Assembly: GCA_027604005.1 (NCBI GenBank)
Contig: JADGJT010000033.1
Coordinates: 36,975 to 100,974 of the forward strand
Direction of reading: 5' to 3'
Source: Dinochytrium kinnereticum
Taxonomy: Eukaryota; Chytridiomycota; Chytridiomycetes; Chytridiales; Chytridiaceae
DNA length: 64,000 nt
Numbering within the stretch: the stretch's first letter is position 1; the number at the start of each line of letters is the position of its first letter. The notes under the pieces are model-generated. The model made no database searches. It was not told where the DNA came from and saw only the letters and a list, made by a program, of their open reading frames with translations. This document shows, piece after piece, positions 32,372 through 45,091 of the stretch. The position numbers and the translations under genes are program-made.

Positions 32372-34000
32372 ATGTCCGATGCACCAGACACGAAGTTCTA
32401 CGATGTCTTGAACGAGCTCCTGTTCACAGTCTGCAGTGGGTTGATCGCTCGCGTAAGACCATGCTGACGGAAGTAGAATCATGTTCTGCGCAAGACCTGT
32501 CGCACTTTAACAGCCTTTTCAAAGATTTGGTGGCTGTGCACTTTCGTGACGTTGCCAGTGTGTATTTCAGTAGACATCACCGATATTTTTTTTTGACAGC
32601 GATAACTACTAGAGGCAAGAACTGAGTTGATTGACGATCTGGAACAAGCAAGGAGACAAAATGGAAGACTGGAGGCGCTCTTGGCTTTAATTGGTGAAAA
32701 GCTGGCAAAATCGCAGTACGTTTACTCTCTGAGCTCATTTACTCATTCTCCTTGAAAACTAAAATGCTTTAAAGAAAAGAAAATGAAAAGGTAGTAAATA
32801 TGCAGTTTTTCGTTTTCTTTACATTGAGTAGTTGTCGTCCCAAACCAACACTGGCGATCTTCCGGAATCCCGTGCCCACCTTGATCAACATACCTTGATG
32901 ATGATCCAACTTACTCGTGAAAATGAAAGGTAAAAAATAACTGGAGATCAGATTTTTCATGTCGAGCTATAGCTTGAGGAACAGAATCTCTTCGATTACT
33001 CAGGACTTTCACACGTTAAATCAAAGTTTTCAAGCGAATAATGAATCAATTCGCAATGAGAATCGAGCGTTAACAGATAAATTCAAGCGCGGCAAAGAAA
33101 AATGGGACGTCTTCTCAAAGAAGCTTCACGACAGACGGATCTCAAAGTTATTGGGACCTCAAGAGGAAGTTCTGAATCCAATCAATTCTGCAGGTTCTTT
33201 TCCGCCGTTTCCTTATCACAAACTCAAGCAGTCTAGTCCTGAGTGACTTACAACCATCACCAAGGTGGATGCATATTTTTACAAAGTGTCTTACATTTAG
33301 AAAGCGACACCTTCCTTTGAAGGATAGGGATAAGAGGATTCGTAGCGATGAACCTACAAAAAAGTCAAGAACCGAACCAAAAAGTATCATTGTACTAAGT
33401 TCACAGAGCGAGGACAGGTGTGATGTGATGCGTCCCAAGCAAGTTTTTCTTATTTCTCTTCTACACGCTAAAAGTAGAAACTCCAAGTCCCCTGACCAAC
33501 TTGCTGGAGTTTCTTTTCAGAATAAATCGGCGGAGAAACCTGCTGGAGGTGGTGTCCAGAGATTGATTACTACAGGACTAAGCTTCTGCTGTGCAACAGG
33601 AAAATACAGCGAAATAGTTCGGACGAGAGACGAGAGACGGAAATTGCATGGGGTTTCTTGCCCATGCTGTAAAGACGTCAGTAAATTTTTCCCTTTCGTT
33701 GTTTTCTGCTAACTAGTTATTATTCAGTATTATGACGCCATCGGGCCAATAGCCCCAATACTCGAACTGGGGCAAACGGAACGTGGGCGAGACCACGCCC
33801 AAAATGTATCGCGGCATCGGTATAAATGGCAGCCACCTTCAACTCCTCCTGGGTAAACCCAGTTTTCTCCTATGACGTTTTTATGACCTTTCCTTTTTTT
33901 TATTTTTGTCTGCAGATTCTGGGATGTTGAGTTCCCGAACACAAATCGCGTTAACGAGATCAATTTAAATAGGAGAGGAGAATCACGCAAAAGTATCTAA
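32372..34000 (+). CDS. SAE2: CtIP/Sae2/Ctp1-like DNA-end resection factor
   Basis: CtIP/Sae2 activates the Mre11 complex to clip DNA ends at double-strand breaks. The conserved C-terminal domain is clear. [10 protein letters not shown] (near 33650) supplies the CxxC, and after an intron come YYDAIGP, then [17 protein letters not shown] and DVEFPNTN (33730-33950), with the DNA-binding RHR motif. The N-terminal exons encode helical, coiled-coil-prone sequence ([39 protein letters not shown]) suited to the family's oligomerisation domain. The middle is variable and unrecognised. The start is ambiguous. ATG 32372 needs a 38-bp intron (32414 onward) to stay in frame, while ATG 32461 starts directly in the coiled coil. 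Confidence 0.85.
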
Positions 34001-34356
34001 TGGAAATAAATTATGGAATAAGAATATACTTGTTTGAAAAAGATAAGGACTTAATTGGTAAAAAGAAGGTTTCTATCTTCGATACACTCAGTGGCTACCG
34101 GCGCACACCTCTGTTTATGGAAATTCAAAAGAAAAGGAAAAAGAAAAGAAAAAAAAGGGGGGGAAGAGAGACCGAAAGAAAAGAAAGCAGAACCACGGTG
34201 ATAACAAAACATGACATAGGAGGTGAAGTAAAAAGCAAACAACAAATAAAAAAAAAACAATTGCCATTGCAGGAGATATGACGGTTCAGGGAAGTTAAAG
34301 ACAAAGGAAAAACCAAAAGACGAACAAAAGCAAAAATACAGCATGTACAAGAAAAT
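34001..34356. other. A-rich convergent 3' spacer
   Basis: About 356 bp of A-rich sequence between the stop codons of the CtIP-like and flavoprotein genes, so it should hold both 3' UTRs. No coding exon was recognised, although one 93-codon Lys-rich frame is open. Confidence 0.5.
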
Positions 34357-35304
34357 CTAAGGGTTAACATCCTCAATGATCCAAGCGCCATCCTTGTTAG
34401 CCGAGTAGACTGTACGGACTGGAGGCCATCCAGGTGCTACATGGTCAACCTTTGAGGCCTTGAAGATCAAGATACAGAAGTTATCCAACGCAGCATTATG
34501 AGCAAACTTTATCTCTTCATCCTTTGTCAAAGGCTTTGTCGCCCCAACAGCCATAACAGATGGTGGAGAAGACAATGCCTTATCATCCAAAGCATCTAGT
34601 TTCGTAAACTTGTAGCTAAGGGTGTATGTGGAGGCTGGAGCCGGCACTTTGATGGAGCCAATATCTTTATAAGCAGAACCCTCTGCTGACGATCCGAGGG
34701 TCCTCAACTCACCACTTGTAGGCCATGTGAATGAGGCTCTAAGTGCTGGAGTCAGGCGCTTCCAAAGACGAAGTCTTTCGGCCTCCCAGAACTCCTCTTG
34801 TTTTGCTGCCGAGGACGGCATGCTGGGAATGTCTCCTGGGATGGTGATGTTTCTTGGAACAGATCCAAATCGATGGGAAAGAGTGGAAGCACAGACGATA
34901 AAAAGCCTTCCAGTGAAGCAAAAGGTCTCCTTGGTCTTGGCCATGTACCTGAATTCAACAAGTCAGCCAAAAAGCAAACAACGGTATTTGATCCTGCACA
35001 CCATAAGATCTCATGGGCTTGAGAGACTTTCACAACGGACATCAGCTCGGAGTTTCGGGTTGCCGCAGAAAAGATCATGACCCTTGGGTCAGAGCGAAGA
35101 AAGTCTTGAAAGACGATCGGTTGGATCTTTGGAGACCCATTGGCCCTCACCGACGCCAGAGAGCATTGAACTGGACGACAGCGTAAGCCAGAGAAACGAC
35201 CATGCGACATCAGCACCCTCACCTGCATCCGTGCCCTTGCTCGCAGCGTCGTAGTTCTTCTTGAACGCCGTCTCGAGGTGGGTGAAGTAAGGTGCGGCAG
35301 CCAT
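34357..35304 (-). CDS. PNPOx-family FMN-binding protein (Alr4036-like)
   Basis: A split-barrel flavoprotein related to pyridoxamine 5'-phosphate oxidase. The start MAAAPYFTHLETAFKKNY is at 35304. The next exon reads LASVRANGSPKIQPIVFQDF and RVMIFSAATRNSELM, the FMN-barrel strands. The exon ending at 34357 gives YMAKTKETFCFTGRLFIV, then EEFWEAERLRLWKRLTPALR and ASFTWPTSGE, the C-terminal arm typical of the Alr4036 group. The protein ends PVRTVYSANKDGAWIIEDVN. The natural substrate of this group is not known, so B6 oxidase activity should not be assumed. Confidence 0.8.
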
Positions 35305-35347
35305 TTGGTCAGTCAAGTGTGACAAATCTGTTGCAGAAAATGAAGGG

Positions 35348-36426
35348 ATGATGCGCAGGGGCGATTTGGTGGTGAGCTGTGGTGCCGTTCTGCGCCTGTA
35401 AGATTACGTTCATCCGTCGATATCTCCGTCTGAAGCTGCATCAAAAGGTCTCAGACGACGGTCGCCACGGCGCTGGTTTACTGCAACAAATGCCATCTGC
35501 TGGTCAATGGCACGGGGGAAACATCGGACGGCGGTGCATGGGGGATGGCGGACAGTGTAATTAGATTGCATTGAGCATGCGTGGATGATAAACTGAACGA
35601 ATGCATTTCAAAGACGTTGACTGCTGCTGCTCTCAGCTTGGCGTGCAAGCAGTCAGAGGAACCAAGAAAGCTTCGGGACATCATCAATTCTTGTTTCTGG
35701 TTACACTCTTCTCCTTGTTCTTCATCACAACTTAACTCGAGGGTAGGGTCTGCAGCGAAGATAAAGAATGCAAGTTTTTAAAGACAGATGATGAGGTTTG
35801 GTATAAAGACTTCAAGTATTCTCACATGGGAAAGACTTATTGGGAGCTACGGAAATCCGTCATCGCAGCAGAGCACCTTCTGCTGCGTTGCCTCGGATTC
35901 GATACGGATGTCGACCTTCCATATCCATGGATAATCTCTTTAACATACCAGCAAGCATCTATGGAATCCGAGACGCGAAACGGTTTGTTTTCTCCTCCTC
36001 CACCTCTTAAAGTAAATAACCAAGGCTGGTTAAGATGAAATTACATGCACAGCAGAGGCATCATGCGAAGTGGCCTGGTCGGTTGCAAACACGATTTTAT
36101 TGAACGATTATTCAGCCCGCTTCTCAGGAAAGGTGCAAGCAATCTCTTCCCAAAAATTCTTGAACTGACCAGCTGGCGGCAATTACAAAAAAAAAAAAAA
36201 AGCATATAGCGTTGGTCAGCATGTATTTGAGCTCAATGGCCCTATCGGATTCATCTTCTCAGATCCAAGACTGGCTCGATAGCATTGGCGAGCCCTCAAG
36301 AGAAAGCACATTAAATGAAATGAAAGGTGAAAGAGAGATTCTGCGGCTTGTTTTTTTGTTTTTGTTCTTTTTGGATGAGAGGCTAATGTAGATCCAGATC
36401 TTTTAGGTCGGCTAGCGAATAAATAA
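35348..36426 (+). CDS. cyclin Q/FAM58-like cyclin (approximate 5' end)
   Basis: Cyclin Q activates CDK10-type kinases. Cyclin-box blocks in order: QTTVATALVYCNKCHL near 35455-35500, KTLTAAALSLACKQ with EEPRKLRDIIN near 35610-35685, then YWELRKSVIAAEHLLLRCLG and DLPYPWIISLTYQQ (35840-35955). Helices of the second box follow, VAWSVANTILLNDYSARFS near 36070 and HIALVSMYLSSMALSD near 36200. It ends DPDLLGRLANK. CKQSEEPRKLRDIIN and the FWELR-like motif fit cyclin Q best, but cyclin L or K are close alternatives. The first exon (ATG 35348 or 35351) is a guess. The stop is 8 bp from the stop of the convergent SCOC-like gene. Confidence 0.78.
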
Positions 36427-36434
36427 AGGTGGTT

Positions 36435-37321
36435 TTATGCTTCGAAACGGCGGGTGTTGACCATCAGGTTCTGAATGTACTTTCGTAAAATACCATCCTC
36501 TTCTGCTAAATGTCGATGCTCTATTCTGGCAGTTTCCGTGCGCAGCACTTGCTCTAATTCAAAGTGAGTTTCCTCAAACATATAACACAAAGCAATACCT
36601 CTCAGGCTTTCTTGAAGGTCAATGATTTTGCTGAGGAAAGGTATAAATAAAACCCAACAGGTCGTCAGCAACAGATGGCGTACCGTACTATTTACCTGAC
36701 CAAAGCCTCCCTCTCAGGATTCAAGTCAACAGAGCTCCCCGCAACACCGCTGGCAAGCCTATCAAATATTCCAAAATGACCTTTCTTCTTGGTATGAAGC
36801 GTCTCCGCCTTCTCCGCGGCAATCGCAGCACCCGGAAACTTTAAGGGATCCAGTTCCTCCAAATTAAAAGAGTGTGAAGTCGTCGTGGTCGTGGGGGATT
36901 CAGACACCAGCGTCACAAGAGGTTCAATCAGCGTGGCGTTCTTTCGTGGACTTGAAGAGGGGGGTGTGGGGAGTGAGCTGATTCTCCGCGGAGGCGGGGC
37001 CGGTGAAGGGTTGTGAAAACTCTTGTNNNNNNNNNNACTCCCTCAATTCCGACTTGACAGTCAAATTGATCTGAGCCTTCGGAGACACAACCTTGGACAA
37101 CGCTCCGCGGGCGGGGGCGGCCGGCCCGCCCCCCCCGCGGGTGTCGGGGCAGGAGTATGTAGCTTTGCTGCAGGTGCGGTTGAGAAGAGTTCCAGCAGAT
37201 CAACGGACGCTGTCTGCGGCTGCTGCAGACCCCCACCACCGCCGCCAGCAGCACCGGCAGCTCTTGACTTTGCGGTTGTTGAGCGAGGAATGGGGTCCCA
37301 GTCGTCGATGTTCATCATCAT
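36435..37321 (-). CDS. SCOC-like short coiled-coil protein, interrupted by an assembly gap
   Basis: The C-terminal part joins as KIIDLQESLREQVLRTET, then ARIEHRHLAEEDGILRKYIQ and NLMVNTRR, after removal of introns at about 36648-36713 and 36555-36600. This heptad pattern ending in YIQNLM matches short coiled-coil protein SCOC, an Arl1 effector at the Golgi. The N-terminal part is Pro/Ser/Thr-rich. The chosen start is one of three ATGs at 37321-37313 (MMMNIDDWDPIP). The frame from that start meets a stop about 25 bp before the N-gap at 37027-37036, inside a very GC-rich stretch. A base error, a missing intron or the gap therefore breaks the model. The SCOC assignment rests on the last 60 residues only. 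Confidence 0.62.
37027..37036. other. assembly gap (10 N)
   Basis: Ten N characters inside the coding part of the SCOC-like gene, next to a GC-rich tract with C8/G5 runs. The true length of the missing sequence is unknown. Confidence 1.
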
Positions 37322-37650
37322 CCTTGAGCGAGCGAGCGGGCGGGGGGAAGGAGCAGCAAGCAAGCAGCTGCCCTGTGAGTGTTGTTGGATTTGTGTCTCG
37401 TCCAGTCAGCCAGTCGTCCGTTCAACCAACCTCTTGCAAAGGCCGAAACAGAGCGCCCCGTTACACACTGGAGTCCAATCCAAGGTGCTGATTTGGTTGG
37501 GTTTGGTTGGGATGGGATGGACAGGAGGTTTAAACCGCCGCACCTCCTTCCTTCGAGAGCAGGCCAAACAAGGGTTGAGGCTTTATCAACACGCGCTCTT
37601 CTTTTATTGCTGCTTTGTGTGGTTCAGTAATCGCTGGCCATCACCGCTGC
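37322..37650. other. spacer between AspRS stop and SCOC-like start
   Basis: About 330 bp, with both genes on the minus strand. It should hold the AspRS 3' UTR and the SCOC-like promoter. No coding exon was recognised. Confidence 0.45.
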
Positions 37651-39666
37651 TTACGGCTCCAAGCGGTTGGGGTCACGGGGGAACAATGAGGTTCTTCGGA
37701 TGTTTCCGAGCTTAAGGTAGAGCATCACGACGCGCTCAAGACCAATGCCTCCTCCAGCATGGGGCGGGGCGCCATACTTGAACGCATCAATGTATGGCTG
37801 GATCGTTTCGGGTGCAATACCATGCTCCTTGGCACGGGTCTCGAGCATTACAGCGTCGTGGACACGCTGCGCACCAGACAAGATCTCCTCTCCTCTCATG
37901 AAGAAATCGTACGAGTTGGAGTATCCCTGCCAAAAATGCCGGATCGGTCAGTGGTTCGTCCATAAGACAAAAAGAATGGGGTGAAGAGGACTCACGGGTC
38001 TGCTGGGGTCGGGCATAGTGTAGAAAGGTCGCACGGACAATGGGAATTTGTCCATAAAGTAGAAGTCTGTCTTGTACTTTTCGCGAACCAATCTGCCAAG
38101 GAGCTTTTCTTGCTCAGTGCTAGGCAAACAGGTTATTTCCTAGCAATAAACCAGAAACAACTTACTTAATGTCAGCAAACTCGTCCAAGTCGACGCCAGC
38201 TTCACGAAGCATCTTGATGCCTTCCGCAAAGTCCAGCCTCAAAGTCTTAGGCAGGTACAAAAAGTCCTCGAAGGGGTACTGACGCTTGACAGTGGCAATC
38301 TCTTCCGCAAAGCGAGTCTCAAGACCCTTGAAGATGAAAACAAACAGTTCGTCAAAGAGGTCGAGAACTTCATGATAATGCTCCTCGAAAGCCATCTCAA
38401 GATCAAGGCCGACGAATTCCGTCATATGACGATGCGTGAAGGAGTTCTCGGCACGGAAAACTGAAGAGAAAACGTAAGAGTCCGAGAAGTATTATGAACA
38501 AAACAAACTTGGGGCAATCTCGTACACTCGGTCAAAGTCAGCGCAGATTGCCATCTGCTTGTACAATTGGGGGCTTTGAGCAAGGTAAGCCTTGCCTGTA
38601 GACATTTAGACAGAGCGACTGAATGATTATCTTACGGTTGAAGTACGACACGGTGAACACGTTTGACCCGCCCTCACTGGCAGCGCCAATGAGCTTAGGG
38701 GAGTGGATTTCAATGAATTTCTTCTTCTCCAAAAACTCCCTAAATAACGCGCAGACACCAGATTGCATGCGGAAAATAGCCTGGTTGGTGATGGTCTACA
38801 AAGTTAGAGATAAACATAGAATTATGCATTACTCGAAGATCAATCACACGATGCTTTAGCCTCGTGTCCAAGTTGACTCGGACGAAGCTGTCGTCCTTCT
38901 CAAAGTCCTCCTCTGGACGGGCAGCGTCCTCCAAGGTGAAAGGCAATCGAGGCACCGACTGGCTAACGACATGAAGCTGGAATGCACGTTACAACGGGCG
39001 AATAGGCAAAAAACAGTTACCTTAGCAACTTTAAGCTCAACCTCCTGAACAGTGCAGCTCTTGACGGGCTCCTTGGGCTCAACAACGGTTGCCTCAATCA
39101 GGACAAGAGTCTCGCTAGCAAGGCTACACAGATAGGGTTAGATCCCTTGCGATCCCATGTTGAATGAATGAGCTTACTCAGACGCAAACTTGAGCATCTG
39201 CTTGCTGGTGTTCTTGGCATCCTGGAAAATGACAGCCTGGGCCGTCAAAAACTGCTGCCTGAGGGTCAAGAAGCAGAGTTTTCCCGTCACGTTGACCTTC
39301 TGAACACGAGCGCTCACAAGAACAACCTCTCCAGAGATGCTCTTGTTCAGTTCCGCAAGCTTGGTTCGCTTCCTGCCAGTCCTCTCCTGCGACTGGTTCA
39401 TGGGCAAAACTCCGTACTTGTCCTTTGAGTAGTCATCAGCACCCGCCTCGCGGGCCAGCTTCTCTGCAGCCTTCATGACATGGATTAGACGATCGCAGTC
39501 ACATCAAGGCCATGCGCCAACGTACCAATCGGTCGGCGGTCTCCTTCTTCTTCTGCTCCTTCTCCTGCTTAGCCTTCAGCTTCTTCAGAGCCTTCTCCGA
39601 CAGCGGCTTCCCGTCCTCGCCGAGGATGATCTCTGCCGGTGGTTGTTGTTGCTGTTCCGAATCCAT
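37651..39666 (-). CDS. DPS1: cytosolic aspartyl-tRNA synthetase
   Basis: A class IIb synthetase charging tRNA-Asp. The start [15 protein letters not shown] is followed by a Lys-rich N-terminal extension ([18 protein letters not shown]) typical of eukaryotic AspRS. The OB anticodon-binding domain runs from [15 protein letters not shown] to LTAQAVIFQ. The catalytic domain has motif 1 around [18 protein letters not shown], the insertion [24 protein letters not shown], motif 2 [19 protein letters not shown], and motif 3 [20 protein letters not shown]. It ends with [12 protein letters not shown]. About eight exons. All key regions are present and the length is normal. Confidence 0.96.
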
Positions 39667-40091
39667 GAGGACACTTTGCTGTTTCCCTGCAGTCAATTTT
39701 TGCTTTTTTTTTTATATTCGTGACTGCATGCAAAGCTGACCTGGGCAAACGGCGACAGCGCGAATATGTGAATGATTGGGATGACATGCGACTGGGCACC
39801 GCGGGACTCGCCTGCGCCGGGGCCACTGACGGACGATTGGGGCGGCTTATCCAGGCATGCACGGTTAGCACAGCGCGACGAGCCAACCGTGCAGAAGGGC
39901 GCGTTTGCTAGGCGGTGCTGTCAAGAGACGACGGGTTCGCACCATCCTGACAGATGCACGTAGCAGGCGATAATATCCTGCAGTGCCCAGGAGTCCATCT
40001 GTTACGGACCGACGGATTGCTGAAAGAAATTTCGCATTATTGGGCAGAAAAAAACAAACTCGCTGAGATGAGGTGAGTCCAACCACCACCT
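39667..40091. other. upstream region of an unrecognised membrane-protein gene
   Basis: A 425-bp spacer. It should contain the AspRS promoter and the first exon of the membrane-protein gene. Candidate ATG codons were seen (for example 40068), but none joins the next exon in frame. Confidence 0.35.
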
Positions 40092-41302
40092 GTGATCGCT
40101 GAGATCCCTGCGGGGGCTAACGACAAAGCAAGCTGGCTGACGATAGGGCTGTGCGTGCTGCTGCCCTACGGCATCTCTTTCGTAAACTCATGGATGAAGA
40201 AGAAGGAGCCAACCACCCCGCGGGTGAGGACAGTCGCTGACAACTTCGTCACTGCGTTCCTTGTCTCGGCCGCCATCTTCTGGGCCGCGAGCGCATTCCT
40301 TTCGCCGCAAGTGGATCTGCTTGAGGCTTGGGGTGTATCAGCGGAGGCATCGGTCTTTTCGGCCAAAAAGAAGTTTGCCGAGTTCATGTCCCTGAGATAT
40401 CCTGGATGGAGGGAGGTTGGCGATCGCAGTGGGCTTTCATCAACCGCACCAATCAACGAAATTGAAGGCTTGGAGGCCATGTTTTCGTCATTGAAGTCTC
40501 AAGAGTCTCGGAAGCTGTACACTTTCTTTGGCCACAGCGTGTTTGCCACCTGTACCTGGGCATCAGAGCACTTCGACTTTGTTTACTGCATGCTTCCAGC
40601 CGTCCTCTTATCCTATGCCTCCATGGCAATTGTACTGGGTGTGGGCACCGTGACCGAGCAAAAGCGTTTCTGGCGCCTTTATGGAACAATCGCTTTGGTG
40701 GCTGGCATCGTTGTTGAGGCTTACATGCTGAATTCTGGCCTTAACAATATTCTGGTGCCGGACGGTGCCTTTAGGTTCGTAGAGTCGGCAAGCTTTTACC
40801 GTCGGCTTGCTTTTGCTGGGCTCTGCATTATTGTCGCTGCGATGGATGCGGGGACCGTGAAGGACAGCGACAGACTTCAGAATGTGCTGGAGATGCAGCG
40901 CGGAGTGTTCAATAGATTGGCCGGAACAAGACTTGCTAAAGCGGCAGTTTTTGGAGATTCCCAGTTACGATCCAAGTACAATGAATATCATAGACAGGAA
41001 GAAGCCCATATTGAGGCGATGCACCGCAGCACTGAATACGCGGTAAAAAAAAAACGCTTGCTTTTGTCTCTTTTCTAAATACTTTGTAGAATGCAAGACG
41101 TGAGACTTTGCGAAAACTTAATATAGGCCTCATGGTCCAAGAAGCCTCCACCATGTCAAGCAACATCATCGCAGCTGCAAGAAATGAAGGGATCATCACT
41201 TCCGTGGACCTTCCCCCGCCTGAGCCATATCTGGCAGAAGACCAGCCAACCGCTCAAAACTCCACAAAAGAAGCAAGAAGAGAGGGTAAAAAGAAGGAAT
41301 AA
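40092..41302 (+). CDS. unrecognised multi-pass membrane protein, 5' end unresolved
   Basis: One long exon (open from 40092, probably used from an acceptor at 40103) runs to 41042. A short intron follows, then a final exon from 41091 ending ARREGKKKE. Four or five hydrophobic segments are visible: LTIGLCVLLPYGISFVN, FVTAFLVSAAIFWAASAFL, MLPAVLLSYASMAIVLGVG, LYGTIALVAGIVVEAYML and LAFAGLCIIVAAMDAG. The last is followed by a long charged, helical C-terminus (RSKYNEYHRQEEAHIEAMHR). No family is recognised. The open frame begins with a GTG codon, so the true start is in an upstream exon not found. The stop lies 7 bp from the stop of the convergent TRM8 gene. Confidence 0.7.
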
Positions 41303-41309
41303 ATATGAT

Positions 41310-42356
<1,047 letters not shown>

Positions 42357-42418
42357 CACCGTTCGAACACCTTTTTTTTTTTTTTTTTTTTGTGTGGTGA
42401 CAATTCGACACACACACG
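42357..42418. promoter_or_regulatory. 62-bp divergent promoter, TRM8 / DBP7, with T20 tract
   Basis: This is the entire space between opposite start codons. It contains GTTCGAAC, a run of 20 T (42372-42391) and CAATTCG. A poly(dA:dT) tract between two genes for RNA maturation factors would fit a nucleosome-free bidirectional promoter. This is inferred from position. Confidence 0.55.
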
Positions 42419-44921
42419 ATGGCCGACGACGATGGGATCATGCTCAACTTTGCGACGCCCGACAGCAGCGATGCCGTCGCCGCTCCGAGGCTGAGAAGAG
42501 AAGTCGAGAAGGGCAGCTGGAAGAAGCGTCGGATCGTGTCAAAGATCGGACTTAGCAAGGTGAAAAAGGCTTCCGTTCCTTCAGACCGACCAAAGCCAGG
42601 AAGGTCGAATAACAAGCCTGATGAGGTGCGAGCTCGGACATCACCAACAGCTTCGAGTCCTTCAGCCTCAAAGGTTATGAAGAAGCGGGCACCGTCGGAC
42701 CCAAAGGGCCCAAAGGTTGTCAAAGGTGTAGAGAAGACGAAGAAGGAGTTTATGTCATCCATTTACTCCTCAAACCCGGATATTCCAACTGGGAAGGCTG
42801 GACCTGCTGTGGAGTTTCTGGAAGCTACTCATAAATCGAAACCGGAAGTTGTTTCTCGGCCGATTAATGAGAACGCAAGTGGTTTCGAACGGCTTGGCCT
42901 TCACCCCGTTCTCTGCACGCATTTGGAAAAGAAGATGAATATTGGACAACCTACACCGATTCAAAAGACTGCCATCCAACACATGATTAAATCTGACTCC
43001 CGGGATGCTCTGATTCAGGCTGAAACTGGCAGTGGAAAAACTCTTGCGTTTCTGCTACCTATAGTTCAGAGATTATTGGAGGTGGCGGAAGCATCTCCAA
43101 AGGCTTCTGATTTCAACCGGTCTATGGGCACATTGGCACTGATTTTGTCGCCTACTAGAGAGCTTGCAAAGCAGACCTACGGCGTGCTTGAGAACCTTTT
43201 GCATTATACGAACATTGATGTTGCGGGTGAGGGTGAAGAAGAAAGCAAGGCTCGCCATCTGCGGCATTGGATTGTACCAGGAATTGTGATTGGTGGTGAA
43301 AAGGCAAAGTCTGAAAAGGCTCGTCTTCGAAAAGGATGTACTATCTTGGTTTCGACACCTGGAAGGTTGTTGGATCATTTGAACTCAACCAAAGCTTTTG
43401 ATGTTGGAAACTTACGGTGGATCATTCTCGATGAAGGGTAATTACACCGGCGTCATATGGCAATATATTAATTACTTGTTGGCCGGCAGTGACCTTTTCC
43501 TGGAATTTGGCTTTGAACAAGCGCTACGGGATATTCTTAAGATTGTAGACGATAGATGCAGAACGTCCAATGAACAAGGGAAAAGACTTTCGGTTGAATC
43601 TTGGCCGGAGACGAAGCAGCTTATATTGGTATCCGCAACACTTCGTGATAACGTAAAAAAACTCGCCGAGACGAGTCTAGTGAACCCTGTCTACCTCTCC
43701 GCCGAAACCACCCAAAAACCTTCAACCTTAAGGAAACAGACTGAAGGCAACACCGACATGCAGTACACCGTTCCCAACCAACTGCGTCAACTCTTCGTTA
43801 CCGTCCCATCAAAACTTCGCCTTGTCGCCCTGACGTCTACCCTTTTCCAGCTTCTGCAAACTGGAAGAACAGAGTTTAAGGCAATCCTGTTTACGAATAC
43901 CTGTGATTCTGTCGACTTTATGTTTTACCTCCTTACACGAGGAAAGTTTGAGGAAAAGGAGAAAGATGATGATGATGCGAGCTCTGAGGTCGAGGACGAA
44001 CCTACAATGAATTACGACGGAAAAGACGCATCTTCCGTACTTTTCCCATCAACGTCACTCTTCAAGCTTCATGGGAACCTTGCTCAGCCAGTCCGAGAGG
44101 CAACCTTTCGAAATTTCTCAAAATCCAAGCGATCGATCTTGATCTGCACAGACGTCGCCGCACGTGGATTGGATATGTCCAACATCAGCGACGTTATTCA
44201 ATATGACCCACCAACGGATGTTCGTGATTACGTTCATCGTATTGGACGAACGGCGAGGATCGGAAAGGGCGGACAGGCGATTGCATTCTTGCTGCCCAGC
44301 GAATGTGAATACATTGATACCCTAAAGTCTCAAGGATTGTCTTTGAAGGAGGTTCAAGTCACCTCACTCATCTCTATCCTCGCTAAGAACAAGCTTCTGA
44401 CGGAGAAGGCGGCAAAGGGAAAGTCGCGAAAGAAAGAGCGGTCTATTGAGGACAGGGCGATGGATCTGCATATGATGTTTGAAAGATGTGTTTCTGGTGA
44501 TGAGTTTGTATGTATTTTTTGTCCTCAATACTGTTATTCTTTCCCTTTGCCTGTGTATTGATATCTAATGATGACCTACTAACATTTTTTTAAGGCTCTG
44601 AAACTAGCCAGGAATGCTTTCCAATCCTACATCAGAGCATACGCGACCCACAGCACAGCCCAAAAGAAGATATTCCACGTCAAGAATCTGCATCTTGGGC
44701 ATGTTGCGAAATCTTTTGCTCTCCGGGACACGCCTTCCTTAGCAATGAGTTCACGAATCAATCAAGTGAAGGACGCTCAGAAGGACACAAGGAACATGAA
44801 GAATGGACGCCCTGTGTCTAATGTGCCACATGTGAGTCTTAAGCGTAAGGCATCGCAGTTCTCTCAAAAGGCAGAGTTTGGTGATGGTAATCTACCTTCA
44901 AGAAAAAAGGGGAGGAAGTAA
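42419..44921 (+). CDS. DBP7: DEAD-box RNA helicase DBP7/DDX31
   Basis: A nucleolar helicase for 60S subunit assembly. The start [11 protein letters not shown] is like other Dbp7 proteins. Motifs in order: [12 protein letters not shown] (Q motif), AETGSGKT (Walker A), [18 protein letters not shown], motif [16 protein letters not shown] (III), [15 protein letters not shown], and [14 protein letters not shown] (VI). Motif II is split by an intron (43439-43490) and reads [14 protein letters not shown] after splicing, so it is DEGD rather than DEAD. The last exon (from about 44596) has the Dbp7-type C-terminal block [30 protein letters not shown] and a basic tail RKKGRK. Exons are otherwise long. 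Confidence 0.94.
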
Positions 44922-45091
44922 TAAAGATGAAGAACGAAAGGCCTTGCCTTTGCATCAATGCATGCAGAATCACCGCTCTCCATTGCCGCCGATTATAGTA
45001 TCACGATATCTCACACAAAATACCATCATCCCGTTCGTTCGTCACGCGTTCAAACATGAGTGAGTGACTCCAGCAGAGAATTTGATGAAAA

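Noticed and set aside
33998..34350. 93-codon Lys-rich frame after the CtIP-like stop
   Set aside because: A-rich 3' spacer composition explains it, and no domain is seen.
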